From a virus, in IMG/VR virus record IMGVR_UViG_3300017987_002324, positions 1 to 28,940 of that record: a stretch of DNA of 28,940 bases. One strand, 5' to 3'. This document shows positions 13,309 to 19,741 of the stretch, piece after piece. The number at the start of each line of letters is the position of its first letter. Positions within the stretch are counted from its first letter, which is position 1. Below the pieces are notes generated by a model that saw only the letters and a list, made by a program, of their open reading frames with translations, was not told the origin of the DNA and did no database searches. A program made the translations under genes and the position numbers.

Positions 13309-13694
13309 TCGTTTATTTTCTCCAGATAAAGTTCGAAGTCTCTGTCATCTTGTAATTCCATTCCGCCCGGCCGGTCGTCGTCTTCATTTTTCTCGATGGT
13401 AGAAACCGCCCTGGTCGGATGATCCCAGGCCAGGCTGACCAGGATCCGGATGGCGACCGCCGCGGTCTGCGCCGCCTCTTCGGCGATGGCCAGGGCCGCC
13501 CCGCCGTGGTATGAATAATCGATCGCCGCCTTTAAGGTTTCCCCGGCCTCTTCCCCCATGATGGCCGCCGCGTGGATTGGGTCGATGGGAAAGCCCGGAT
13601 GTTTTTCCCGGGCCCGGGCCAGGGCCGCCTGGATCTGCGCCATAGCCTCGGTTTCGGTCGCCCGGCTCCAGGATTGCTGATTGCTTGCCTTCAT
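13305..13694 (-). CDS. MazG-like all-alpha NTP pyrophosphohydrolase-like protein
   Basis: The ATG at 13694 overlaps the previous stop (ATGA) and begins MKASNQQ; the frame upstream is rejected because it lies in the previous gene. The 129-residue product is helical, with IHAAAIMGEEAGETLKAA (Glu49xxGlu52) and later AIAEEAAQTAAVAIRIL. Enzymes of the MazG/HisE/dUTPase-2 fold bind magnesium through ExxE and ExxxD. The second motif here reads ExxxQ, so activity could be altered. Such phage proteins may change nucleotide pools or lower host alarmones. The similarity is moderate. Confidence 0.55.
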   Translation of the reverse strand: MKASNQQSWSRATETEAMAQIQAALARAREKHPGFPIDPIHAAAIMGEEAGETLKAAIDYSYHGGAALAIAEEAAQTAAVAIRILVSLAWDHPTRAVSTIEKNEDDDRPGGMELQDDRDFELYLEKINE

Positions 13695-13879
13695 TTCTTC
13701 GCTCCCCGCTTGATATTCCCCGCCCGGGCGGCCGCCTGGAAAATCGGCCGAAACCAAACTTTCACCGCCGCGATCGCGTCCGCTCCATATTCCCCCCAAT
13801 GGTCCCGCTCGGCTCGCTTTGCTAAATATACCAGCCTCCGGCCGGCCAGGCTTCGCCCGTCAAGATTTATCCTGATCAT
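13691..13879 (-). CDS. Small basic protein, 62 residues
   Basis: A short frame with ATGA overlaps at both ends, next to a tiny gene upstream and the MazG-like gene downstream. The product (MIRINLDGRSLAGRRLVYLA and on to a basic KRGAKK tail) is rich in Arg and Ala with an aromatic middle. No family is recognised. Confidence 0.6.
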   Translation of the reverse strand: MIRINLDGRSLAGRRLVYLAKRAERDHWGEYGADAIAAVKVWFRPIFQAAARAGNIKRGAKK

Positions 13880-13971
13880 TCCAGGATTTCTTCGGGGACG
13901 ATGCCGGCCAGGTCGGTCCCGCTGCTGACAATCGCGTCGATCATTTCGGTTTTTTTCAGCTTACTTGCCAC
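13876..13971 (-). CDS. Very small protein, 31 residues
   Basis: GTG at 13971 follows GGAGG by 6 bases, overlaps the previous gene's stop by 11 bases, and the TGA stop makes an ATGA overlap with the next gene. The peptide is acidic at its end (VPEEILE) and basic at its start (ASKLKKTEM). The signals at both ends support translation, though such a short gene might act only to couple its neighbours. Confidence 0.5.
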   Translation of the reverse strand: MASKLKKTEMIDAIVSSGTDLAGIVPEEILE

Positions 13972-14437
13972 CTCTGACCTCCGCCTTGATGTCTTTGTCT
14001 TCCCCCCAGATCGCCCGGTCCGTTTCTTTGTGTGCCTTCCAGACCCATGGAGAAACCCTGTCATCCCGGAAAAAATCCCCCGTCCGCGTTGTTTCCCTTT
14101 TCTCCGTTGTTAGCGCCGGGATAGAATGAAACTCCATAACCTCGATCCGATGGGGCTTCCGGCGAATAAAAATAAAAACCCGGTCAAACATGGGTTCGAA
14201 TGGGACCTTTCGAAATTTTTCGACATAGTGGATAATTGACGGGTTTCGGTCGGCGCTTGCCTGGATCCAATATGTGCAGAGAATCGACCGGCGTTTTGCG
14301 ACCATGTCGGCGCCGAAAACGTCGGGGGTCCGGTTATACTTCGCGCCGATGGGAAAGTTAGCAACGGTCCATCCGATCGATTCTAAAAATACTTTCAATT
14401 CATTCTGGAAAATAAGGCCTTTCTGTCTTTTGTTCAT
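13961..14437 (-). CDS. Possible PD-(D/E)XK nuclease / Holliday-junction-resolvase-like protein
   Basis: A 158-residue protein with ATG 5 bases after GGAGG. It begins with KGLIFQNELKVFLESIGWTV (a helix bearing Glu13) and then has RTPDVFGADMVAKRR (Pro38-Asp39) and a strand CTYWIQAS. This order (acid in helix, PD, hydrophobic strand with Q/E-x-K-like residues) resembles small archaeal-type resolvases and restriction-like nucleases, but the usual ExK is replaced by IQAS, so the assignment is weak. The C-terminal part is charged. It sits among replication genes, which suits a DNA-processing role. Confidence 0.42.
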   Translation of the reverse strand: MNKRQKGLIFQNELKVFLESIGWTVANFPIGAKYNRTPDVFGADMVAKRRSILCTYWIQASADRNPSIIHYVEKFRKVPFEPMFDRVFIFIRRKPHRIEVMEFHSIPALTTEKRETTRTGDFFRDDRVSPWVWKAHKETDRAIWGEDKDIKAEVRGGK

Positions 14438-14449
14438 ACTTTCCTCCGA

Positions 14450-14998
14450 TCAAAAATCATAATCGTCCCCAGCCGCGGCGTCGATCTCTTCGAAAGAAAC
14501 CGTTTTTTTCGTGTCTCTGACGATCTGATCAACGTCCGCATTAACAGACCCCCGCCGGCGCCGCCGGTGTAAAATCGCCTTTTTCGAATCCTTCCGGCGT
14601 AAATTCCCCTCGATCTTTCTCCCCAGACGGCAGTCGCAGGGGACGGCTTTGACGTATCCGCGGGACCGCCAGGGCTCGTCTTCATACGGGACGGTTACAA
14701 ATCCCTGGTCCTGACATTTTGGGCATCCGCCGCCAGGCCCATCTGGGATCTGGTCCCGAACCGTTTCGATCGCTTTGATGATTTCGGCAACTTTTGGGAA
14801 TGACTTTTCCGTCCGGTTGTCGATCAAAAAATTGACGGCCAGGCTCAACAAAAACTCGTCGATATATTTCAATTTCTCGAAATATAAATCAAAAACCTGG
14901 TTTCTCTCTCTCTGGTTCCGCCGGCATGGTAGAAAGGCGATCTCCAAGCGTTCCAGGATCATTTCCATTTTGTGCATGGATATCTGAATCCTTGACAT
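14450..14998 (-). CDS. Helicase-loader-like protein with zinc motif
   Basis: The start is ATG at 14998, sharing one base with the previous stop (TAATG) after GGGGGGAA. The long upstream extension lies inside the replication gene and is rejected. The 182-residue product has an N-terminal all-helical domain (about 1-80, ending in FPKVAEIIKAIE) resembling phage helicase loader/inhibitor proteins of the G39P type, then a Cys motif CPKCQDQGF and CDC (residues 92-123) and a basic Arg-rich stretch near 135-150. Such proteins bring the replicative helicase to the origin. The match is by pattern only. Its coupling to an initiator-like gene is consistent. Confidence 0.55.
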   Translation of the reverse strand: MSRIQISMHKMEMILERLEIAFLPCRRNQRERNQVFDLYFEKLKYIDEFLLSLAVNFLIDNRTEKSFPKVAEIIKAIETVRDQIPDGPGGGCPKCQDQGFVTVPYEDEPWRSRGYVKAVPCDCRLGRKIEGNLRRKDSKKAILHRRRRRGSVNADVDQIVRDTKKTVSFEEIDAAAGDDYDF

Positions 14999-15741
14999 TA
15001 TTCCCCCCGCCCGTTTTCCCTTGACCTGGCCCAGGTCCCGGTATTCGCCGCCATCCTGGTCGGGCCGCGGTCCTGGGCCCGTCGAAGCCATCGGGTGATA
15101 AAACTTTTCCATTTTATTTTCTTCCTGCGTGGCCAGTCGGCCATCAGCCAGGCGACCATCCCGCGCAGCTCGTGGCGGATGTCGACCCCCGGAAACGCCT
15201 CCCTCCATGTCTTGATGTCTTCGGGGGTTATGTTATTAAAAACTCTGTTCTCCGGATCAAAAGAAATATCTAAATTAATTACCTCTTTCGTAGTAGTATT
15301 CTTATATTTCCCCATGACTTTATTTATTACTTCCTTACTTAGAGGAAATTTCCCGGAGTACTCCCGGAGTAATCCGGGACCGCTCCCGGAATTATTGGCC
15401 GGAATCCGGCTCGGGGCCTCCCGGTTACGCCTTAAAGATTGGAAATCGTGAAATCGCGTTATCTCTAAAAACCAGGTTTCCCCGTCCTCCGGATCCGGAT
15501 ATAAATTAATCAGCCCCTTGTCGGCCATGTCGACCAGAGCGCCGGCGATCGTCGTTTTTCCCGTCCGCTCTATCAATGGGACGCATTCCAGCTTGATATC
15601 CGCCGGGTCAGCTGAAAATCTGCCATCAACGTCGACATGCGGATAAATCATCAAATAAAGCATCCTGTGGGCGTCTGAAATAAGCGCCGCCAATTTCTTG
15701 GATCTGTGGATTTCCTTTTTTATCATTCGTCCCTCCGCCAT
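14998..15741 (-). CDS. Phage replication initiator / replisome-organiser-like protein
   Basis: A 247-residue protein. Residues about 10-110 look like a winged helix: ALISDAHRMLYLMIYPHVDVDGRF, then IAGALVDMADKGLINLY and a strand WFLEITRFHDFQ. This is the pattern of phage replisome organiser proteins that bind the origin. A Ser/Pro/Gly linker follows (about 111-145). The C-terminal region, DIKTWREAFPGVDIRHELRGMVAWLMADWPRRKKIKWKSFI, with its WL and KW residues, resembles the DnaD-like helicase-contact region. The next gene is loader-like. ATG at 15741 has GGAGG within 16 bases. The 38-bp repeat lies upstream. Confidence 0.65.
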   Translation of the reverse strand: MAEGRMIKKEIHRSKKLAALISDAHRMLYLMIYPHVDVDGRFSADPADIKLECVPLIERTGKTTIAGALVDMADKGLINLYPDPEDGETWFLEITRFHDFQSLRRNREAPSRIPANNSGSGPGLLREYSGKFPLSKEVINKVMGKYKNTTTKEVINLDISFDPENRVFNNITPEDIKTWREAFPGVDIRHELRGMVAWLMADWPRRKKIKWKSFITRWLRRAQDRGPTRMAANTGTWARSRENGRGE

Positions 15742-15759
15742 TACTGCCTCCAGACAATA

Positions 15760-15852
15760 TCAAAAAACGGACCTCTGCGCCCTCTGGCGCCGTATACGGC
15801 GGCTTTTTGGCTTCCCGGATGTCTGATGCGCGATTTGTTCCGCCGCTTCCAT
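15760..15852 (-). CDS. Doubtful 30-residue basic frame in the 135-base gap before the replication gene
   Basis: The frame begins MEAAEQIAHQTSGKP and ends in an Arg-rich tail encoded by the 38-bp repeat (SRRIRRQRAQR). No good ribosome site precedes it. It may be only a chance frame around the repeat. A TTGACA hexamer at 15879-15874 with AAAAAT 17 bases on could be a weak leftward promoter. Confidence 0.2.
   Translation of the reverse strand: MEAAEQIAHQTSGKPKSRRIRRQRAQRSVF
15772..15809. repeat. 38-bp direct repeat, copy 2, with the palindrome CGCCGTATACGGCG
   Basis: Identical to 1329-1366 over 38 bases. It sits in the 134-base gap between genes at 15876-16052 and 14998-15741, upstream of a replication-initiator-like gene. 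The gap also holds a doubtful 30-residue frame. Confidence 0.8.
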
Positions 15853-15875
15853 TTTTCGGCTTTCTGATGGGCTTG

Positions 15876-16052
15876 TCAAGTGATCTCTTGAAAGTCGACC
15901 CGGATGATGCCTTGCTTACGGATCCGGTATCCCTTGACGTGGAAGTTTCGGCCGGCGATGGTCATATATGAGTCTATCCTGTCGGCGTCTTCCCGGATAA
16001 TAAATTCAAGCATGGTTGCGGCCCGCTCGGGTATTTTTTCCTTATCCGGCAT
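15876..16052 (-). CDS. Small hypothetical protein, 58 residues
   Basis: The ATG at 16052 (MPDKEKIPERAATM) overlaps the exonuclease stop by 11 bases after AGAGAGG. The longer form to 16127 overlaps the exonuclease further and is rejected. The peptide appears alpha/beta, with ADRIDSYMTIAGRNFHVKGYRI and a strand-like end RVDFQEIT. No family is recognised. Confidence 0.6.
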   Translation of the reverse strand: MPDKEKIPERAATMLEFIIREDADRIDSYMTIAGRNFHVKGYRIRKQGIIRVDFQEIT

Positions 16053-17025
16053 CGGCGGCCTCTCTCTTCGGGACCCGTTTGATCTTCGTCGACATCCGGG
16101 CTTCGGTCCCGGTCGTCTTGATTTCAATATCTTTCCAGACCCCCCGCTTTCCTCTAAAGGCGCCGGGTTTCTTTTTTTCGCCGATCAGCCGGCTTTTCAG
16201 GATCTTGTACTCTTCGACGGGGCCCTCTTCCAGGTCGCAATATCTCTCTAACAGGGCGCCGTCTTCGTCGGTGATCTCGTCGATCCGCCGGACGTCCATC
16301 GGTTTGCACAGGTGGGAAAAATCGCACAGGCCGCAAACCTGGGGATGATAAAATATCCGCTGTGGATAGGTGCCGGCCGCGACATGCTCATTGACGGCCC
16401 GGGCCGTTTCGACCGTTTTGTCGCCCAGGTCAAAGTCGATATGCATGGGGATAAATCTCGGCCGCTTCCCGAATGTGGCCAGGGCCAGCATAGCCCAGGG
16501 TTCGTTTTCCATAAACATATATAGGTTGGGCTGGGTTACGATCATCCGGATCCAATAGGCGGAATTATGCGCGATGGCCGCCAGGCTTCGGGTTGAATCC
16601 CAATATCTGGGGTTGACTGACTTAATTTCCAGGATCGGAAGGATATCTCCGACCCGGATCTTTCCATCGATTTTCCCGCTGATCTGCAGGTCCGGCCATG
16701 TGACCCGTTTCTGATTCTCAACGATCGGATATCCGAAATCCTCGATTTTGTGCTGCAGCCAGGTTTCAATCCGCTTCCCTTCCTTGACCCGATGGCGGCC
16801 TTCGGTCGACATTTCTTTCCGACGTTCCCAATCCAGCCGGCTGTAAACCAGGAAACGCCGGCATGGGTGGCCCAGCTGGGACGCCCAATTGTTCGCGCTG
16901 TGATCATAGGGCGCCTTTTTCCCGACGTCCGGATCCCGCTCGATCTCGGCGTCAAATTTACATTCCAGCTCCATGGCCAGATTCCGCAGGCCGGTAAATT
17001 CTTGCGTGTCTCTGTATTCGTCCAT
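16042..17025 (-). CDS. RecB/Cas4-like exonuclease with probable Fe-S cluster
   Basis: A 327-residue PD-(D/E)XK nuclease. Residues about 87, 120 and 133-135 give the catalytic set: KRIE, GKIDGKI, and LEIKS, with a downstream QPNLYMF (QxxxY motif) near 165. Cys55 (GHPCRRFL) and Cys231, Cys234 and Cys240 (CGLCDFSHLC) fit the four-cysteine iron-sulfur arrangement of Cas4 and AddB. Such enzymes resect DNA ends. The gene directly follows the putative annealing-protein gene, as phage exonuclease-annealing pairs do. ATG at 17025 lies after AAGGAGG, directly next to the previous stop. The C-terminus is basic. Confidence 0.82.
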   Translation of the reverse strand: MDEYRDTQEFTGLRNLAMELECKFDAEIERDPDVGKKAPYDHSANNWASQLGHPCRRFLVYSRLDWERRKEMSTEGRHRVKEGKRIETWLQHKIEDFGYPIVENQKRVTWPDLQISGKIDGKIRVGDILPILEIKSVNPRYWDSTRSLAAIAHNSAYWIRMIVTQPNLYMFMENEPWAMLALATFGKRPRFIPMHIDFDLGDKTVETARAVNEHVAAGTYPQRIFYHPQVCGLCDFSHLCKPMDVRRIDEITDEDGALLERYCDLEEGPVEEYKILKSRLIGEKKKPGAFRGKRGVWKDIEIKTTGTEARMSTKIKRVPKREAADAG

Positions 17026-18051
17026 TTATCCCTCCTTATCGAATGGTAGACCGCCCGGGCCTTCCGTCGTTTTTTCGTGGTCGATGACTTCCCGCTCTTC
17101 GGCCGGCGGGACCTTGTCGATGACCTCAGCCTCGATGGTGGCCGCTGTGTCGCCGGCTTCCGCCCGGGCCGCGACGTCCTCGATCTGCTGGGGCGTGATA
17201 TCGGTCCGCCATCCATAAACGACGACATCCGCCGCCGTGACCTTTTTCCTCTTTTGGTTGTCGTTCATCCAATTTTTATAATTCGGGTTGTCAACCTCCC
17301 AGGACGTCGTCGGCTCGACCTGAACGATCCCAATGGCCGGGTGGTCCTTTAAAATATTCCTGGTTACGATAGACTGAGCTATCCGGTCGCCGAATCGTTG
17401 CCGCTGGGTGTGTTCCTCGAGACATCCCTGAATGGCCGGATCCAGATAATTGATCCAGATCCCAAGCGGGGAGGCTGTTTCAAAAAACGTCCATTTGGCG
17501 CCCTCGATCCCTTTCGGCCGATCGCTTCGATGGCCGATCCTGGCCGCGTTGGGGTGCTTGGGTGTGTCGGGGTCGATTTTATTTTTCGTTTTGTCCCAGG
17601 CCCGCCGCTTCATAACCGCCTGGATCGATTGAATAAAATACGTATCGATGTTGTAATACAGGGTCTTGTCGATGATAACGGCGTTTCCGGCCGGGGAATA
17701 TCCGAATCCGATCTTTCGAATGTTGACCGTTTCGATGGCCTTCGTCCGGGGGTTCCGCTCAACGTAGGGGTTGGGGAATTTCTGGCCGCCTACGGAAACA
17801 TCGGGCGGCGTGATGATCGAAATCGAGGCCGTTTTGTTAAGATGTAAATATCCGGAAACGCCCAGGGCCCAGGTCCCGCCGACCTGGTAAATCTGGCCCA
17901 GGTCGGACCGCAGCCGCATCCGGGCTTTGATCGGACGCATGATCTGGCCATCCTGAGTCTGCTTAATATAGACCGTCCCAAAATCCGATTGAAGGGCGAC
18001 CTTTTCCGCGCCGGCCGAAACCAGCGATTTGTCATTTTTCTGATCCGTCAT
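17026..18051 (-). CDS. Putative single-strand annealing / recombination protein
   Basis: A 341-residue protein beginning MTDQKNDK at 18051, 6 bases after GGAGG; earlier ATGs have no such spacing. I see no exact family. The central part (about residues 20-240) is soluble alpha/beta, with strands and loops such as WALGVSGYLHLNKTASISIITPPDV and IGFGYSPAGNAVIIDKTLYYNID. The C-terminal ~45 residues are acidic. Because it is directly upstream of a RecB-like exonuclease with no gap, a RecT/Erf-like annealing role is plausible, but no annealing-family motif is confirmed. Other DNA-binding roles are possible. Confidence 0.45.
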   Translation of the reverse strand: MTDQKNDKSLVSAGAEKVALQSDFGTVYIKQTQDGQIMRPIKARMRLRSDLGQIYQVGGTWALGVSGYLHLNKTASISIITPPDVSVGGQKFPNPYVERNPRTKAIETVNIRKIGFGYSPAGNAVIIDKTLYYNIDTYFIQSIQAVMKRRAWDKTKNKIDPDTPKHPNAARIGHRSDRPKGIEGAKWTFFETASPLGIWINYLDPAIQGCLEEHTQRQRFGDRIAQSIVTRNILKDHPAIGIVQVEPTTSWEVDNPNYKNWMNDNQKRKKVTAADVVVYGWRTDITPQQIEDVAARAEAGDTAATIEAEVIDKVPPAEEREVIDHEKTTEGPGGLPFDKEG

Positions 18052-18148
18052 ATTGACCTCCATGTTTTTTTCCAATAAAATCTGAAATGGCTTTCATCCA
18101 AGGCCGGGCCGGCCCCTCCCTCCTGATTCCGCCAAACAGGGCCGGCCC

Positions 18149-18427
18149 TTATCCATTCGAAATTTCCCGGATCCCGTCGGCGACGACCTTTTCCGTTTCC
18201 ACGAAAAGGCTTTGCGCTGCCGTCAATTTTATAACGGCGTCTTCCAGGACCAGGATCCGGCCCTCGAGCTTGGAAATCTGGCGCTGCCCTCGGCTCCAGT
18301 ATCGATCCTTGCAATTCGAATCTGGGAAAATCGACTTCGGGCAGAATCTGGCGTTGGGATGTTTTTTGAGGAAATCCGCCGGGATCGGCCGGCCGCAATT
18401 TTTACAGACGGCCTGATCATCTTTCAT
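18149..18427 (-). CDS. Small zinc-finger protein
   Basis: A 92-residue protein, overlapping the regulator gene by 11 bases. The N-terminus has CKNCGRPIP (Cys8, Cys11), then FCPKSIFPDSNC (Cys29, Cys39), a four-Cys treble-clef-like finger; the rest is a helix with SKLEGRILVLEDAVIKL. It could bind DNA or RNA or act as a small partner of the annealing gene. A gap of about 70-100 bases follows before the next gene. Confidence 0.65.
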   Translation of the reverse strand: MKDDQAVCKNCGRPIPADFLKKHPNARFCPKSIFPDSNCKDRYWSRGQRQISKLEGRILVLEDAVIKLTAAQSLFVETEKVVADGIREISNG

Positions 18428-18578
18428 CGGCGGCCTTTTCCTGGATCCCCTTTAAAAAATCCTCGATGATTTTCCGGACCAGGCCGGAAACGCTCCGCTC
18501 CTGGCGCCGGGCGACCTCGGCCAGGCGCCGGTGCTGTTCCTCTCGGATAGTCATTGATACCTGTCTCGTTTTTTTCAT
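18417..18578 (-). CDS. Ribbon-helix-helix transcription regulator (53 residues)
   Basis: The first gene of the leftward unit. ATG at 18578 follows AAAGGATG. The product begins MKKTRQVSMTIREEQHRRLAE, i.e. a beta ribbon (VSMTI) followed by two helices (EEQHRRLAEVARRQ and VSGLVRKIIEDFLKG), the CopG/Arc fold. Such proteins bind short repeated operators as dimers. The divergent promoters and direct repeats at 18662-18720 next to it are likely targets, so it may repress its own and the rightward transcript. This is inference from position. Confidence 0.8.
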   Translation of the reverse strand: MKKTRQVSMTIREEQHRRLAEVARRQERSVSGLVRKIIEDFLKGIQEKAADER

Positions 18579-18615
18579 ATCGTCATCCTTTCAAAATAAA
18601 ATTTCTCACACTATA

Positions 18616-18644
18616 AATTTAATCCATTTTTACATGAATGTCAA
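18616..18644 (-). promoter_or_regulatory. Leftward sigma70-type promoter
   Basis: TTGACA at 18644-18639, 17-base spacer, TAAATT at 18621-18616 on the minus strand. It lies 38 bases before the RHH gene and would start the leftward early transcript. The -35 matches perfectly; the -10 matches four of six. Confidence 0.7.
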
Positions 18645-18661
18645 TAAAAAATATTAGGTTC

Positions 18662-18720
18662 GGATAAATTGCTTCCCATATTTTTTTTAATTAATATTAT
18701 TTAATATGGATAATTTGCTT
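18662..18720. promoter_or_regulatory. Operator-like repeats in the AT-rich divergent control region
   Basis: Two direct repeats, GGATAAATTGCTT at 18662-18674 and GGATAATTTGCTT at 18708-18720, differ at one base and are 46 bases apart; the second overlaps the -35 box of the rightward promoter. Between them CCATATT (18676-18682) and AATATGG (18703-18709) form an inverted repeat. A half copy GGATAAA follows at 18728. These suit binding by the adjacent RHH regulator. Confidence 0.6.
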
Positions 18721-18747
18721 GACAAACGGATAAAAAAAACGTATATT
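18719..18747 (+). promoter_or_regulatory. Strong rightward sigma70-type promoter
   Basis: TTGACA at 18719-18724, a 17-base spacer and TATATT at 18742-18747. The transcript would start near 18754 and read into the rightward genes. The 5' end would carry the small hairpin at 18756-18770. Confidence 0.82.
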
Positions 18748-18755
18748 AAGAGTGT

Positions 18756-18770
18756 CCCCCAGGTTGGGGG
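18756..18770 (+). promoter_or_regulatory. 5' leader hairpin (CCCCC-AGGTT-GGGGG)
   Basis: Five C-G pairs around a five-base loop sit 9 bases after the -10 box, so the rightward RNA would begin almost exactly with this stem. Stems at a 5' end can protect RNA from decay. No T-run follows, so it is not a terminator. Confidence 0.5.
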
Positions 18771-18863
18771 ATGAGATCTTTGAAAAATAAAACGCGACTC
18801 GTCAAACCTGACGGGCGCCTCTCCTCCCTGGCCATCGAATCGGGCGATAAGGTGAAAACCTGA
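18771..18863 (+). CDS. Doubtful 30-residue leader peptide
   Basis: ATG directly follows the GGGGG of the leader hairpin, so the ribosome site has no spacing. The frame begins MRSLKNKTRLVKPDGRLSSL. It may be a chance frame in the leader; the region to 19028 otherwise holds the first hammerhead-like ribozyme. Confidence 0.2.
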   Translation: MRSLKNKTRLVKPDGRLSSLAIESGDKVKT

Positions 18864-18934
18864 GAATCGAAAGTTTGCCCAGGGGATCCAGGACGGCGCC
18901 TGGTGCCAGTTCGACGGGGACCGAAACATCGAAA

Positions 18935-18998
18935 GTCGAAACCGGGATCCGATGGGATCCTGGTCGTCCGGGGTTGATCGTCCGGACCTGATGATGAC
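18935..18998 (+). ncRNA. Type II hammerhead ribozyme-like element, copy A
   Basis: The order fits a hammerhead with open stem II. GAAA at 18938-18941; stem III of ten pairs, 18941-18950 with 18955-18964, loop GATG; cleavage dinucleotide TC at 18964-18965; stem I, GTCCGG with CCGGAC (18966-18971/18982-18987), ten-base loop; CTGATGA at 18988-18994. Stem II is GTC with GAC, but an extra T at 18995 must bulge, which may weaken it. The predicted cut is after 18965, 62 bases before the GTG start at 19028. Stems I and III differ in sequence from copies B and C but keep pairing. Confidence 0.72.
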
Positions 18999-19027
18999 AG
19001 ATCAAATTTTCTTTTCTGGAGGATATC

Positions 19028-19570
19028 GTGATTATCACTATTCGGAATGATTTCCATGGCACGGAGTCCCGGATCCGGGTCAAGGCCCTTCCCGCGGTCC
19101 TGACGGATTCCCAGGTTCGCCGCGTCCGGCGTGAATTGTGCGGGATGGCGGATTGTCGATGCGGCGGCGTTCTGAATCAGCGGGGACAGCAAGACGTTTG
19201 GATCGATTCCATCCTGAGAGGCGACGGGTCGACCTGGGTCGAGATTTCCCGCCCGTCCAGAAACACCATGCGGATTTCAAAAGACATGATCGACCGCGTC
19301 CGGCATGTCATCAAAAACTACGACTCGGACAGCGAAGAATATTTTCGGCTGCGGGATTTTCTCGCCGTCGCCCGGGCGACGGAAGTTTATTACCCGGTCG
19401 AACACGTCAAACGGATCGCCTGGGTTTTCTGTACGGCTCTTTCCGGCCGGGAAGAGTGCGAAATTTTCGGCCTGGGGGAACATTTCTGCCCGCTGGCCAG
19501 CCTGCCCGCCCTCGAAGAGCGCCGCCGTTTCCCCCGGTGTCCCCTTGCGCCGGCGGACTCGGATATCTGA
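19028..19570 (+). CDS. Rightward gene, 180 residues, with NDFHGTE and CGMADCRCGG motifs
   Basis: GTG at 19028 follows GGAGG after the first ribozyme element. The N-terminus (IRNDFHGTESRIRVKALPAV, then SQVRRVRRELCGMADCRCGG) matches a short motif I have seen in small phage and bacterial proteins of unknown function, with three cysteines that could bind metal. The middle is a charged helical domain. The C-terminus has two more cysteines and a proline/arginine-rich tail. It is the first gene of the rightward group. A function cannot be given. Confidence 0.72.
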   Translation: MIITIRNDFHGTESRIRVKALPAVLTDSQVRRVRRELCGMADCRCGGVLNQRGQQDVWIDSILRGDGSTWVEISRPSRNTMRISKDMIDRVRHVIKNYDSDSEEYFRLRDFLAVARATEVYYPVEHVKRIAWVFCTALSGREECEIFGLGEHFCPLASLPALEERRRFPRCPLAPADSDI

Positions 19571-19578
19571 TCGAACCC

Positions 19579-19649
19579 GGGCGCTGGTCCTTCCTTTCCC
19601 GTAAACCCCCTGCTAATACAAGCTTTCACCAGCGCCCGCTTTTTCTTTT
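19579..19649 (+). terminator. Terminator-like long-loop hairpin after the first rightward gene
   Basis: GGGCGCTGG (19579-19587) pairs with CCAGCGCCC (19629-19637) around a 41-base loop, followed by GCTTTTTCTTTT. The T-rich tail runs directly into stem II of the next ribozyme copy. The long loop makes full termination uncertain; partial read-through would feed the downstream ribozyme. Confidence 0.6.
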
Positions 19650-19711
19650 GTCGAAACCGGCCCGCCCGGGCCGGTCCTCCGGACCTGACCGCCCGGGGCT
19701 GATGAGACAGG
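19647..19711 (+). ncRNA. Type II hammerhead ribozyme-like element, copy B
   Basis: Full match to the hammerhead core with open stem II: TGTC (19649-19652), GAAA (19653-19656), stem III of CCGGCCC/GGGCCGG plus A-T with loop GCCC, TC cleavage site at 19675-19676, stem I CTCCGG/CCGGGG with one G-T pair and a ten-base loop, CTGATGA (19699-19705), then GACA (19706-19709) closing stem II, extendable by two G-T pairs. The predicted cut is after 19676, 61 bases before the GTG at 19738. Compensatory differences from copy A in stems I and III support folding. Confidence 0.85.
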
Positions 19712-19741
19712 TCAAAACCTTTTCTCTGGAGGATGTCGTGA
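19647..19741 (+). repeat. 95-bp perfect direct repeat, copy 1 of 2 (other at 20481-20575)
   Basis: The ribozyme-like element, the CAGGTCAAAACC spacer, the GGAGG ribosome site and the GTG start plus one base are identical in both copies. Sequence before and after differs. A more diverged third copy covers about 18935-19030. Exact identity suggests recent duplication or gene conversion of a leader cassette. Confidence 0.93.

Noticed and set aside
14998-15208. Long N-terminal extension of the helicase-loader-like gene
   Set aside because: It would overlap the replication gene by 211 bases; the TAATG start with a GGGGGG ribosome site at 14998 is much better supported.
18952-19050. Plus-strand 32-codon frame through ribozyme copy A
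   Set aside because: It crosses the ribozyme, ribosome site and start of the next gene and has no start signal of its own.
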